From Candidatus Mediterraneibacter intestinipullorum (GTDB lineage: Bacteria > Bacillota > Clostridia > Lachnospirales > Lachnospiraceae), in contig DWYM01000019.1 in NCBI GenBank assembly GCA_019118665.1, positions 18,869 to 82,868 of the forward strand: a stretch of DNA of 64,000 bases. Direction: 5' to 3'. Of the stretch, positions 28,011 to 36,847 are shown in pieces (the first letter of the stretch is position 1; the number at the start of each line of letters is the position of its first letter). The translations under genes were made by a program, and so were the position numbers. The notes beneath the pieces are model-generated. The model saw nothing but the letters and a program-made list of their open reading frames with translations. It ran no database searches and was not told the origin of the DNA.

Positions 28011-29468
28011 ATGAGCAACAGAGTGAGAACAAGATTTGCACCTAGCCCGACAGGGCGGATGCACGTTGGAAATCTGCGTACAGCGCTTTATGCGTACCTG
28101 ATCGCGAAACACGAAGGCGGGGATTTCATTCTTCGTGTGGAGGATACGGATCAGGAGCGTTTTGTGGAAGGCGCGCTGGATATCATATACAGGACGCTGG
28201 AAAAGACCGGGCTTAAGCATGATGAAGGACCGGACAAAGACGGTGGATACGGACCGTATGTGCAGAGCGAAAGGCAGGCGTCCGGACTGTATCTGAAGTA
28301 TGCGAAACAGCTAGTGGAACAGGGAGACGCATATTACTGTTTCTGCGACAAGGAGCGTCTGGAATCATTAAAGACCTCTGTGTCTGACGATGGTACGGAT
28401 ATCGTTGTGTATGATAAACACTGTCTGGGCCTGAGCAGAGAAGAGATTGAGGAGAACCTGGCGGCGGGAAAGCCGTGGGTCATCCGCCTGAATGTCCCCC
28501 GGGAAGGTGAGACCACGTTCCACGATGAGATCTATGGGGATATCACAGTTCCGAACAATGAGCTGGACGATATGATCCTGATCAAATCGGATGGATTCCC
28601 CACCTATAATTTCGCCAATGTCATTGACGATCATCTGATGGGCATCACGCATGTGGTGAGGGGAAATGAGTATCTGTCATCCGTGCCGAAGTACAACAGG
28701 CTCTATGAGGCGTTCGGATGGGAGATCCCGGTGTATGTTCACTGTCCGCTCATCACGGATGAGAACCATAAGAAGCTGAGCAAGCGGTGCGGGCACTCCT
28801 CCTATGAGGATCTGATCGATCAGGGGTTTGTGTCTGAGGCAGTAGTCAATTATGTGGCTCTCCTGGGCTGGTGTCCGGCGGATAACAGGGAGATCTTTAC
28901 CCTGGAAGAGCTGGTGGAGACCTTTGACTACCGGCACATGAGCAAGTCCCCGGCTGTTTTTGACACTGTGAAGCTGAAATGGATGAATGGAGAATATTTG
29001 AAAGCAATGGATCTTGAACGGTTCTATGAACTTGCAGAGCCGTATATCCGCAGGACGGTCACAAAGGACTTTGACCTTAAGAGGATTGCCGCCCTGGTCA
29101 AGACAAGGATCGAGATCCTGCCGGATATCTGCGAGCAGATCGATTTCTTTGAGAAAGTTCCGGAATATGACAATGAGCTTTACACACACAAGAAGATGAA
29201 GACGGATCCGGAGAAAGGTCTTGCCCTCCTCCGGGAAGTGATCCCCCTTCTTGAGGAGCAGCAGGATTATTCCAATGACGCTCTCTTTGAGATGCTCAAA
29301 GGATTTGCGGAGGAGAAGGGATACAAGATCGGCTATGTGATGTGGCCGCTGAGGACCGCGGTCTCGGGCAAGCAGAATACGCCGGGCGGCGCGACAGAGC
29401 TGATAGAAGTATTGGGAAAAGAAGAGTCCCTGAACAGGATCAGAAAAGGGATCGAAAAGCTTAGTTAG
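28011..29468 (+). CDS. gltX: Glutamate--tRNA ligase
   Basis: [24 protein letters not shown] motif; [13 protein letters not shown]-type motif. Confidence 0.97.
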   Translation: MSNRVRTRFAPSPTGRMHVGNLRTALYAYLIAKHEGGDFILRVEDTDQERFVEGALDIIYRTLEKTGLKHDEGPDKDGGYGPYVQSERQASGLYLKYAKQLVEQGDAYYCFCDKERLESLKTSVSDDGTDIVVYDKHCLGLSREEIEENLAAGKPWVIRLNVPREGETTFHDEIYGDITVPNNELDDMILIKSDGFPTYNFANVIDDHLMGITHVVRGNEYLSSVPKYNRLYEAFGWEIPVYVHCPLITDENHKKLSKRCGHSSYEDLIDQGFVSEAVVNYVALLGWCPADNREIFTLEELVETFDYRHMSKSPAVFDTVKLKWMNGEYLKAMDLERFYELAEPYIRRTVTKDFDLKRIAALVKTRIEILPDICEQIDFFEKVPEYDNELYTHKKMKTDPEKGLALLREVIPLLEEQQDYSNDALFEMLKGFAEEKGYKIGYVMWPLRTAVSGKQNTPGGATELIEVLGKEESLNRIRKGIEKLS

Positions 29469-29479
29469 AGAGGAGACAG

Positions 29480-31309
29480 ATGGGATTTAGCCAAGCACAG
29501 AAAAAGGCTGTCACACATGGGGCCGGTCCCTGTCAGGTACTGGCGGGGCCGGGTTCCGGGAAGACGCTTACTATTGTTAACAGGATCAGGTATCTGATCG
29601 AAGAATGCCATGTAAGACCAGAAGAAATTCTGGTCGTTACTTTTACCCGCTTTGCCGCGGCAGAGATGAAAGAACGGCTGTCCGGTCTGCTGGGGAAGAA
29701 AAATATTCCGGTCACGGCAGGCACGTTCCATGGGATTTATTACGGTATCCTGAAATGGGCGTACAGGTTCGGGCCGGAAAATATTCTGTCAGAGGAGGAA
29801 AAATATCAGCTCCTGCGCCTGATCATAGGCCGTCAGGAGCTGGACCCTTCTGATGAAGAAGCTTTCCTCAGGGATATTGCGGAAGAGATCGGAAAAGTAA
29901 AAAACAGCCGGATCGACATCCGGGAATTCGCGTCGTCAAAATGCAGCGCCGGGACTTTCCGCGATATATACAGAGAGTATGAAAAAGAGCGCAAATCTCT
30001 GCGTAAGATTGATTTTGACGATATGCTCGTGGTCTGCTATGAGCTCTTTGCCACCAGGCCGGATGTGCTGGCGCAGTGGCAGAAAAGATTCCGTTATATC
30101 CTGGTGGACGAATTTCAGGACATCAACCGTGTACAGTACGATGTGCTGCGGATGCTGGCTCTCCCGGAGAACAATCTTTTTGTGGTGGGCGATGACGATC
30201 AGGCGATCTACGGATTCCGGGGCGCTGACCCGGAGATCATGTTCCGGTTTGGAAAAGATTATCCGGGAGCAGAGCAGATCCTCCTTGACGTTAACTACCG
30301 GTCCACCTCAAATATCGTCACCAATTCTCTGAAGGTGATCGGCAATAATGAGAAGCGGTTTGACAAGAAGATCCAGGCTGTGAGGGACAAGGGTGAGTTC
30401 TTACATATACAGGAGCTGAAAGACCCCAACGAGGAGGCACATTATGTGGCGGATGAGATCGTGAAGCGAATGGATAGGGGAGTGCCCGCGGAAGATATGG
30501 CGGTGCTTTTTCGGATCCACACAGACGCGCGTCCGGTGGCGGAGGAGCTGATCAGGAGAAAGCTGCCCTTTCAGATGAGAGAGCATCTGCCCAATCTCTA
30601 TGACCATTTTATCGCGAAAGATATCCAGGCATATTTCCGCCTTGCCACAGGAGCGGTCAGCCGGGGAGACATGCTGCGGGTCATGAACCGCCCGAAACGT
30701 TATATCGGGAGGGACAGTCTCGCCGAAGGAGCGTCCTTTGAGGAGATCAGGAAGTTCTACTGTGACAAAGACTGGATGTTGGACCGGATCGATCAGTTTG
30801 AGTGGGATGTAAAAATGCTTTCCAGGATGGCGCCCTATGCGGCGGTCCGGTATATCAGAAAACGGATCGGATATGACGATTTTCTGAAAGATCATGCCTT
30901 TGCAAACAGGATCGAGCGCGCAGACCTCAATGAAGTGCTCGCAGAGATCGCGGAAGCGGCCCGGCCGTATGCCACAGTTAAGGAATGGTTCTGCCATATA
31001 GAAGAATACACAGAGGCTCTCAGGAGGAATGAGAGGCGGAAGGATCTTTCAGGGGAAGGGGTGCGGCTGATGACCCTTCACGCGGCAAAAGGGCTGGAGT
31101 TCGATACGGTATTCCTGATCGGTGCCAACGAGGGGAGGATGCCATATAAAAAGGCAGTGACTGAGAAGGAGGAGGAAGAAGAGAGGCGGCTCTTTTATGT
31201 GGGGATGACCCGGGCGGAAAATGTGCTCCGGATCTGTTATGTAAAAGAAAAAAACGGAAAAGAGGCAGATCCTTCCCGTTTTGTGGATGAGCTTCTGGAA
31301 GAGAGATAA
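29480..31309 (+). CDS. UvrD/PcrA-type ATP-dependent DNA helicase
   Basis: GPGSGKT, VDEFQDIN, GDDDQAIYGFRGA, VNYRS, TLHAAKGLEFDTVFL. Confidence 0.95.
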   Translation: MGFSQAQKKAVTHGAGPCQVLAGPGSGKTLTIVNRIRYLIEECHVRPEEILVVTFTRFAAAEMKERLSGLLGKKNIPVTAGTFHGIYYGILKWAYRFGPENILSEEEKYQLLRLIIGRQELDPSDEEAFLRDIAEEIGKVKNSRIDIREFASSKCSAGTFRDIYREYEKERKSLRKIDFDDMLVVCYELFATRPDVLAQWQKRFRYILVDEFQDINRVQYDVLRMLALPENNLFVVGDDDQAIYGFRGADPEIMFRFGKDYPGAEQILLDVNYRSTSNIVTNSLKVIGNNEKRFDKKIQAVRDKGEFLHIQELKDPNEEAHYVADEIVKRMDRGVPAEDMAVLFRIHTDARPVAEELIRRKLPFQMREHLPNLYDHFIAKDIQAYFRLATGAVSRGDMLRVMNRPKRYIGRDSLAEGASFEEIRKFYCDKDWMLDRIDQFEWDVKMLSRMAPYAAVRYIRKRIGYDDFLKDHAFANRIERADLNEVLAEIAEAARPYATVKEWFCHIEEYTEALRRNERRKDLSGEGVRLMTLHAAKGLEFDTVFLIGANEGRMPYKKAVTEKEEEEERRLFYVGMTRAENVLRICYVKEKNGKEADPSRFVDELLEER

Positions 31310-31314
31310 CCGGA

Positions 31315-31620
31315 TCACTCGATGTCATTCAGATCTATATCGCTGAAATCCTGTTCCTCCATCCATTCGCTGAAAGCTTCAGATACACGCTCAAACTCCT
31401 CGTCATCGAGGATGTTCTCGAGATCCGGTTCTTTATCTTCGCCTTTGTCGATAAACCGGTAGAGATATACCTGGCCGTCATCATTGTCCCCATTTTCATC
31501 AAGGGGAAGCAGGGCAATATATTCTCTGCCGCCGGTCTCAAAAATGGTGAGAACAGCGCACTCCAGCTCTTCGTCATTTTCAAGTGTCAGTGTTACAGTG
31601 AGTGATTCGTTTTCATTCAT
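31315..31620 (-). CDS. DUF1292 family protein
   Basis: Short acidic protein LTLENDEELECAVLTIFETGGREYIALLPLDE. Confidence 0.85.
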   Translation of the reverse strand: MNENESLTVTLTLENDEELECAVLTIFETGGREYIALLPLDENGDNDDGQVYLYRFIDKGEDKEPDLENILDDEEFERVSEAFSEWMEEQDFSDIDLNDIE

Positions 31621-31750
31621 ATGTGTTTCTCCTTCTGTCTGTAATGCGTGATATGCAGAAAGCCCTTCCTCTTCTACAGGGAAGGCTGCCGCAGCAGTAT
31701 CGTACCATGATGGTATCAGAAAGAAATCAAAAAAGCAAGGGATATGATTA

Positions 31751-31778
31751 TTGACATTCCCCTGAAACACGATAGAAT
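31751..31778 (+). promoter_or_regulatory. Promoter of substrate-binding protein gene
   Basis: TTGACA - 16 nt - TAGAAT. Confidence 0.65.
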
Positions 31779-31821
31779 GAAAGAGTGGAAGACAACAAGA
31801 GCAGGACAGAGAGGAAAGCAG

Positions 31822-32817
31822 ATGAAGAAAAAAGGGATCGGCATCATACTAATGGCCGTGTTTGCCGTGATTTTGATATCAGGATGCAAGAGGGATGTGG
31901 GCACGCCGGAGGACAATGCCGTCGTGGAAGAGACGGAGGAAGAGACGGAAGATCAGACGAAGGACTGGATGTTCGGGTATAGCTGTCCGGATCTTTCCGA
32001 TCCTTTTTATCAGGTGCTGAAAGATTCTGTCGGCATGGCGCTGGAGAATCAGGGGAACCCCATGATGGTGCGGGATGCACAGAAGGATGCGGACGTGCAG
32101 GCGTCACAGATACAGGAGATGATAAACGAGGACGTGGATCTGGTGTTTCTGTGCCCTGTTGATCCGGAGCAGATCACAGCGTCTCTGGAAGCTCTGAAGG
32201 AAGCAGGCATCCCGGTCATCAATCTGGGCGTCCGCGTGGAGGAGACTGGCCTGACAGACGCATTTATCGGTTCGGATGACGAGAATGCGGGCAAAGTCTG
32301 CGCTCAGGATCTGACAGAAAAAAGGCCTGCCGGCGGAAAGCTGGTGCTCGTGGAGAGTCCTGCAGATGCCGCGGTCAATGTGAGGATCACGGGATTTGAG
32401 GAGGCGATCAGCAACAAAGGATTTGAAGTTGTCAGGAGGATCGATGCAGAAAAGACGGAGACCGGGATCCAGGCAGAGATAAAAAGCGTCCTGAGCGAGG
32501 AGGAACTGATCGACGCTATTATGTGCGGGGATGACCAGATGGCGCTCCAGGTGCTCCAGGCGCTTGATGACGTTGGGAGGAATGATATCCTTGTATATTG
32601 CGTGGGCGGCTCCCCGGAGGTGAAGGCCGTGCTGGCGGCTTCGGAAAGCCCGATGGCAGGCATCGGGGCACAGTCGCCCATCAATATGGGAAAAACAGCC
32701 GCGAAGACAGCGGCAGCCCTTCTCGACGGAGGGGCGTACGAAAATGAGATCAGCGTGGAAACCTTCTTTATCAGCAGAGAAAATCTTGATATGTATGGAA
32801 CAGACGGCTGGCAGTAG
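31822..32817 (+). CDS. Sugar-type periplasmic substrate-binding lipoprotein (peripla_BP_4-like)
   Basis: ISGCK lipobox; SCPDLSDPFYQVLKDSVGMALENQG; DLVFLCPVDPEQI. Confidence 0.88.
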   Translation: MKKKGIGIILMAVFAVILISGCKRDVGTPEDNAVVEETEEETEDQTKDWMFGYSCPDLSDPFYQVLKDSVGMALENQGNPMMVRDAQKDADVQASQIQEMINEDVDLVFLCPVDPEQITASLEALKEAGIPVINLGVRVEETGLTDAFIGSDDENAGKVCAQDLTEKRPAGGKLVLVESPADAAVNVRITGFEEAISNKGFEVVRRIDAEKTETGIQAEIKSVLSEEELIDAIMCGDDQMALQVLQALDDVGRNDILVYCVGGSPEVKAVLAASESPMAGIGAQSPINMGKTAAKTAAALLDGGAYENEISVETFFISRENLDMYGTDGWQ

Positions 32818-32831
32818 GAAAGGAACAGACT

Positions 32832-34577
32832 ATGAAGAAGACGACAGGAAGACCACAGCCGTTTGGAGCGGCGGTAGAGAAGGACAGAGTGAATTTTTCC
32901 GTGCAGGTGCCTTCGGGAAGATCCTGCGGACTCCTCCTGTACAGAAAAGGGAAGGAGATTCCGGCAGCCCGCTTTGACATGCCGGAGGAAGAAGGGATAG
33001 GCGAAGTGCGTTTCCTTGCGGTGGAGGGGATAGAAGCTGATAAGTACGAATATAACTTCGAGATAGACGGAAAGGTATGTGTCGATCCGTATGTCAGGGA
33101 GATCACCGGAAAGAAGGTATTCGGGCTGCAACGCGACCTGTCTGTCCATCAGATCCGGGGAAAGCTGATATCGCCGGAATATGACTGGGAAGACGACAGA
33201 AGACTGCACCTGCGATGGGACGAGGTGACAGCATACAGTCTCCATGTGCGCGGTTTTACAAAACACAGCTCTTCAAAGGCCAGACATAAGGGCACTTACC
33301 TGGGCGTGATCGAGAAGATCCCATATCTGAAAGAGCTTGGGATCAACCAGATCCAGTGTATGCCGGTTTACGAATTTGAAGAGTGCCAAAAAGGAAAGAT
33401 CAATTACTGGGGGTACGGCCCGGCTTATTATTTTGCGCCCAAAGAGGCATATGCCGCGGGGAGTTCCGCAGTAAGGGAGCTTAAGGACATGGTAAGGGCA
33501 TGTCACCGGGAAGGCATTGAGGTAGTCCTGGAGATGCCGTTTGCAGAGGGGATCCCTGTACAGACAGTGCTGGAGTGCCTGCGTTTCTACATGCTGGAAT
33601 ACCATATAGACGGCTTTGTGGTGAATCCGTACACTGTTCCCTGGGAAATCCTGCAGGGGGACCCCTTTTTAAAAGATATCAAGCTGATACGGAAGGATGA
33701 CGCTTTCCAGAATATCATGCGGCGTTTTCTCAAAGGGGATGAAAATATGATAAGGGATGTGAGCTGGGCGCTCAGACACCATTCGGCTGCCGATGGAAAA
33801 TGCAATTATATCACTGCACAGACCGGGTTTACGCTGTGGGATCTCGTCTCTTATGACTGTAAGCATAATGAGGAGAACGGCGAGAATAATACGGACGGTC
33901 CGGATTATAATTACAGCTGGAACTGCGGGGTTGAAGGTCCCAGCCGAAAGAGGGCGGTGACAGCTCTCAGAAAGGCTCAGGTGCGAAATGCCTTCTTCCT
34001 GCTTCTCACAGCCCAGGGTACGCCATGCATCCTGGCCGGGGATGAGTTTTATAATTCACAGAAGGGCAATAATAATGTATACTGCCAGGATAATGAGACC
34101 GGGTGGGTGGACTGGAGCAGGCTCAAGACAGACGACACACTCTTTACATTTGTAAAGGAGCTGATCGCTTTTCGAAGAAAGCATCCCTGTCTGCACCGTG
34201 AGGAAGAACTCAGAGGGATGGACCGGACCGCGTGCGGCGTGCCGGATGTGTCCTACCATGGGGAAAGCGCGTGGCAGGTAAAGGACGAGGTGTCCAGCCG
34301 TCAGCTCGGAGTCCTTTATTCAGCGGCAGGACCTGAGGATCAGGAGTGTTTTATCGCCTATAACATGCACTGGATCCCGCATGCGTTTGCCCTTCCGTCT
34401 CCGGGAAAGGGAAGGGGCTGGAAGCTCGCCGCAGACACGCGGGACGGAATCCTAGAGAGTCCGGTATCCCCGGAGGATCAGAAAAGCATCGAGCTGAGGG
34501 AACGGAGCATTACCATCCTGACCGGCACAGAGATGCAGGAGAAGACAGACAAGGGAAAAGGGCGGAAAAGAACATGA
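32832..34577 (+). CDS. GH13 / GlgX-like protein with degenerate catalytic motifs
   Basis: CBM48-like N-terminus, YSLHVRGFTKHSS, NYSWNCGVEG, TPCILAGDEFYNSQKGNNNVYCQDN. Confidence 0.8.
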   Translation: MKKTTGRPQPFGAAVEKDRVNFSVQVPSGRSCGLLLYRKGKEIPAARFDMPEEEGIGEVRFLAVEGIEADKYEYNFEIDGKVCVDPYVREITGKKVFGLQRDLSVHQIRGKLISPEYDWEDDRRLHLRWDEVTAYSLHVRGFTKHSSSKARHKGTYLGVIEKIPYLKELGINQIQCMPVYEFEECQKGKINYWGYGPAYYFAPKEAYAAGSSAVRELKDMVRACHREGIEVVLEMPFAEGIPVQTVLECLRFYMLEYHIDGFVVNPYTVPWEILQGDPFLKDIKLIRKDDAFQNIMRRFLKGDENMIRDVSWALRHHSAADGKCNYITAQTGFTLWDLVSYDCKHNEENGENNTDGPDYNYSWNCGVEGPSRKRAVTALRKAQVRNAFFLLLTAQGTPCILAGDEFYNSQKGNNNVYCQDNETGWVDWSRLKTDDTLFTFVKELIAFRRKHPCLHREEELRGMDRTACGVPDVSYHGESAWQVKDEVSSRQLGVLYSAAGPEDQECFIAYNMHWIPHAFALPSPGKGRGWKLAADTRDGILESPVSPEDQKSIELRERSITILTGTEMQEKTDKGKGRKRT

Positions 34578-35110
34578 AGGCGCTGAAGCATTTCGGGACG
34601 ATCACAAAGCATAAGATCCTTGTCATGAAGGAGTGTTTTCGCGTGGGGCTCTACCGGCAGGGACTGCTCCATGACCTGTCCAAGTACAGCTGGACAGAAT
34701 TCAGAGTGGGCTGTAAATATTATCAGGGCAACCGGAGCCCCAACAACGCGGAGCGTGAAGACAAAGGCTTTTCCTCCGCATGGCTGCACCACAAGGGGAG
34801 GAACAAGCACCATTATGAGTACTGGATCGACTATGGGCTGGATGGAAGCCCGGAACTCACAGGGATGAAGATGCCGGTCCGGTATGTGGTGGAGATGTTT
34901 CTTGACCGGATCGCGGCCAGTAAAGTATATAAAGGGGATCTATACAAAGATTCGAATCCCCTGGAATACTATCTGAACGGAAAAGCGGGAGATCTGATGC
35001 ACCCGGAATCAAGAGAACTTCTGGAGAAGCTGCTCCGTATGCTGGCGGAACAGGGGGAAGAGAAGACATACCGGTACATCAGGAGAGAGGTGCTCAAAAA
35101 ACGGAGATGA
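34574..35110 (+). CDS. DUF5662 family protein
   Basis: LLHDLSKYSWTEF.., WLHHKGRNKHHYEYWID pattern. Confidence 0.75.
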   Translation: MKALKHFGTITKHKILVMKECFRVGLYRQGLLHDLSKYSWTEFRVGCKYYQGNRSPNNAEREDKGFSSAWLHHKGRNKHHYEYWIDYGLDGSPELTGMKMPVRYVVEMFLDRIAASKVYKGDLYKDSNPLEYYLNGKAGDLMHPESRELLEKLLRMLAEQGEEKTYRYIRREVLKKRR

Positions 35111-35112
35111 TC

Positions 35113-35592
35113 TTATTCCGGATAAGAGAGCTGGGTGTCCTGGATGTCATCCAGCACGTCTTCTATGAATTTTTTTGCAAGATATCTTGCCATGGGGAGA
35201 TTCATGTCCAGATAATTGCCGCAGTCGCGAGCAGACGCTCCGGGGATCTCTCCTTCATAGGAAGCGATGAAAGAAAACATTTCCCTCATCAGAGGGACAA
35301 TGTCAGAGGAAGCATAGTCGCCTGCGAGCAGAAGGTAAAAGCCTGTGCGGCATCCCATGGGACCGAAATAGAGCACCCAGTCCCTGTACGCTCCGTGGTT
35401 ACGGAGAAAGGTTGCTCCCAGATGCTCGATCGTATGGACTTCCGCGGTATTCATGACCGGTTCGTCATTGGGGCTTGTCATACGGATGTCAAAAGTTGTG
35501 ATGACCGCGCTGCTGACCGTGTCCTTTCTTGAGACATATATGCCCGGCACGAGCCGGATATGGTCAATGGTAAAGCTTGTGATCTTATTCAT
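35113..35592 (-). CDS. luxS: S-ribosylhomocysteine lyase
   Basis: HTIEHLGATFLRN, FGPMGCRTGFYLL. Confidence 0.96.
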   Translation of the reverse strand: MNKITSFTIDHIRLVPGIYVSRKDTVSSAVITTFDIRMTSPNDEPVMNTAEVHTIEHLGATFLRNHGAYRDWVLYFGPMGCRTGFYLLLAGDYASSDIVPLMREMFSFIASYEGEIPGASARDCGNYLDMNLPMARYLAKKFIEDVLDDIQDTQLSYPE

Positions 35593-35678
35593 GTCTGTAT
35601 CATTCCTTTCTTTTGGAAATACCGGTTCCATTATAGCCTTCAGCGGGAAAAAAGACAAGATTCAAAGGAGAGAATACT

Positions 35679-36323
35679 ATGAGATTATATATTGTCCGCC
35701 ATGGAGAGACGGACTGGAACAGAGAGCGCAGGGTACAGGGGCACACGGATATCCCTCTCAACGACTTTGGGAGACATCTTGCAAAAGAGACGGCGGAGGG
35801 GATGAAGGGTCTTTGTATCGACATGGGATATACGAGCCCGCTCGCAAGGGCAAGGGAGACGGCACAGATCATTCTGGGGGACCGCGGGGCGCCCCTTTAT
35901 GATGATGAACGGCTCAGGGAGCTGTGCTTCGGGAGTTATGAAGGACTGTGCTGCAGCGGAGGAAACCGGGAGCCGGGGAGTGATGAGTTCAACCGTTTTT
36001 TTACAGATACAAAGAATTACATTCCCCCGGAAGGCGCTGAGACGATCCGACAGCTTTATGACCGTACAGGGGATTTCCTGCAAGAGATGTGTGAAAGAGA
36101 GGAGCTTCAGGACAAGAACATTCTCGTGTCCACCCATGGAGTTTCGATGGCAGCGCTGCTAAACAGAATCAAGGGAAACCTGTCCGTGGCAGATTTCTGG
36201 CGGGATGAGGTGCCGCCGAACTGCGCGGTTACTGAAGTGGCGGTGCGGGACGGAAAGCCAGAGATCATAAGAGAGGGTGTTATCTACTATAAAGAAAAGG
36301 TCAGTAAATGGAAGGCAGTGTAG
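35679..36323 (+). CDS. Histidine phosphatase family protein
   Basis: LYIVRHGETDWN; STHGVSMAAL. Confidence 0.94.
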   Translation: MRLYIVRHGETDWNRERRVQGHTDIPLNDFGRHLAKETAEGMKGLCIDMGYTSPLARARETAQIILGDRGAPLYDDERLRELCFGSYEGLCCSGGNREPGSDEFNRFFTDTKNYIPPEGAETIRQLYDRTGDFLQEMCEREELQDKNILVSTHGVSMAALLNRIKGNLSVADFWRDEVPPNCAVTEVAVRDGKPEIIREGVIYYKEKVSKWKAV

Positions 36324-36340
36324 CGTACTGCCTTTTTAAT
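36312..36340 (+). terminator. Intrinsic terminator overlapping the stop codon
   Basis: aaggcagt-gtagcgt-actgcctttttaattttttt. Confidence 0.8.
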
Positions 36341-36347
36341 TTTTTTC

Positions 36348-36376
36348 TTGCATTATACCCCAATAGGGTATATAAT
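36348..36376 (+). promoter_or_regulatory. Copper operon promoter with CsoR-type operator in the spacer
   Basis: TTGCAT - 17 nt - TATAAT; operator TATACCC-CAATA-GGGTATA at 36354-36372. Confidence 0.75.
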
Positions 36377-36501
36377 GTGTTCAGCGGGGAAATACCCCGC
36401 GGGGGTTTATTGCCGGGTGGATGAGTAAGATTTATCAGTCTTATCCTTTGCAAAAGGGCTGTCCGGCGAAGGTTTCAGCAGGAGAAGGAGGCCGTGAGAT
36501 C

Positions 36502-36816
36502 ATGGAAGAGGGATATAAGACCTGCCCCGGATGCCAGCATAAGACAAAGGAGCGTCCGGACAAAGAGAAAAAGAACATGATAAACCGTCTGAGCCGCATT
36601 GAGGGACAGGTGAGAGGGATAAAGAAGATGGTAGAGAGCGACGCATACTGCCCGGATATCCTGATCCAGGTGTCAGCGGTCAATGCCGCTCTTAACAGCT
36701 TTAATAAAGTGCTTCTCGGAGAGCATATCCGCACCTGTGTGACAGAGGATATCCGGGAGGGAAAGGAAGAGACGATAGACGAACTGGTCCTTGTCCTTCA
36801 GAAGTTGATGAAATAA
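36502..36816 (+). CDS. csoR: CsoR/FrmR family metal-sensing transcriptional repressor
   Basis: MINRLSRIEGQVRGIKKMVESDAYCPDILIQVSAVNAALN..; start chosen at MEEGYKTCPGCQ. Confidence 0.9.
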   Translation: MEEGYKTCPGCQHKTKERPDKEKKNMINRLSRIEGQVRGIKKMVESDAYCPDILIQVSAVNAALNSFNKVLLGEHIRTCVTEDIREGKEETIDELVLVLQKLMK

Positions 36817-36847
36817 ATGAAAAAAGACAGAGCAAAGGAGTGATGTT

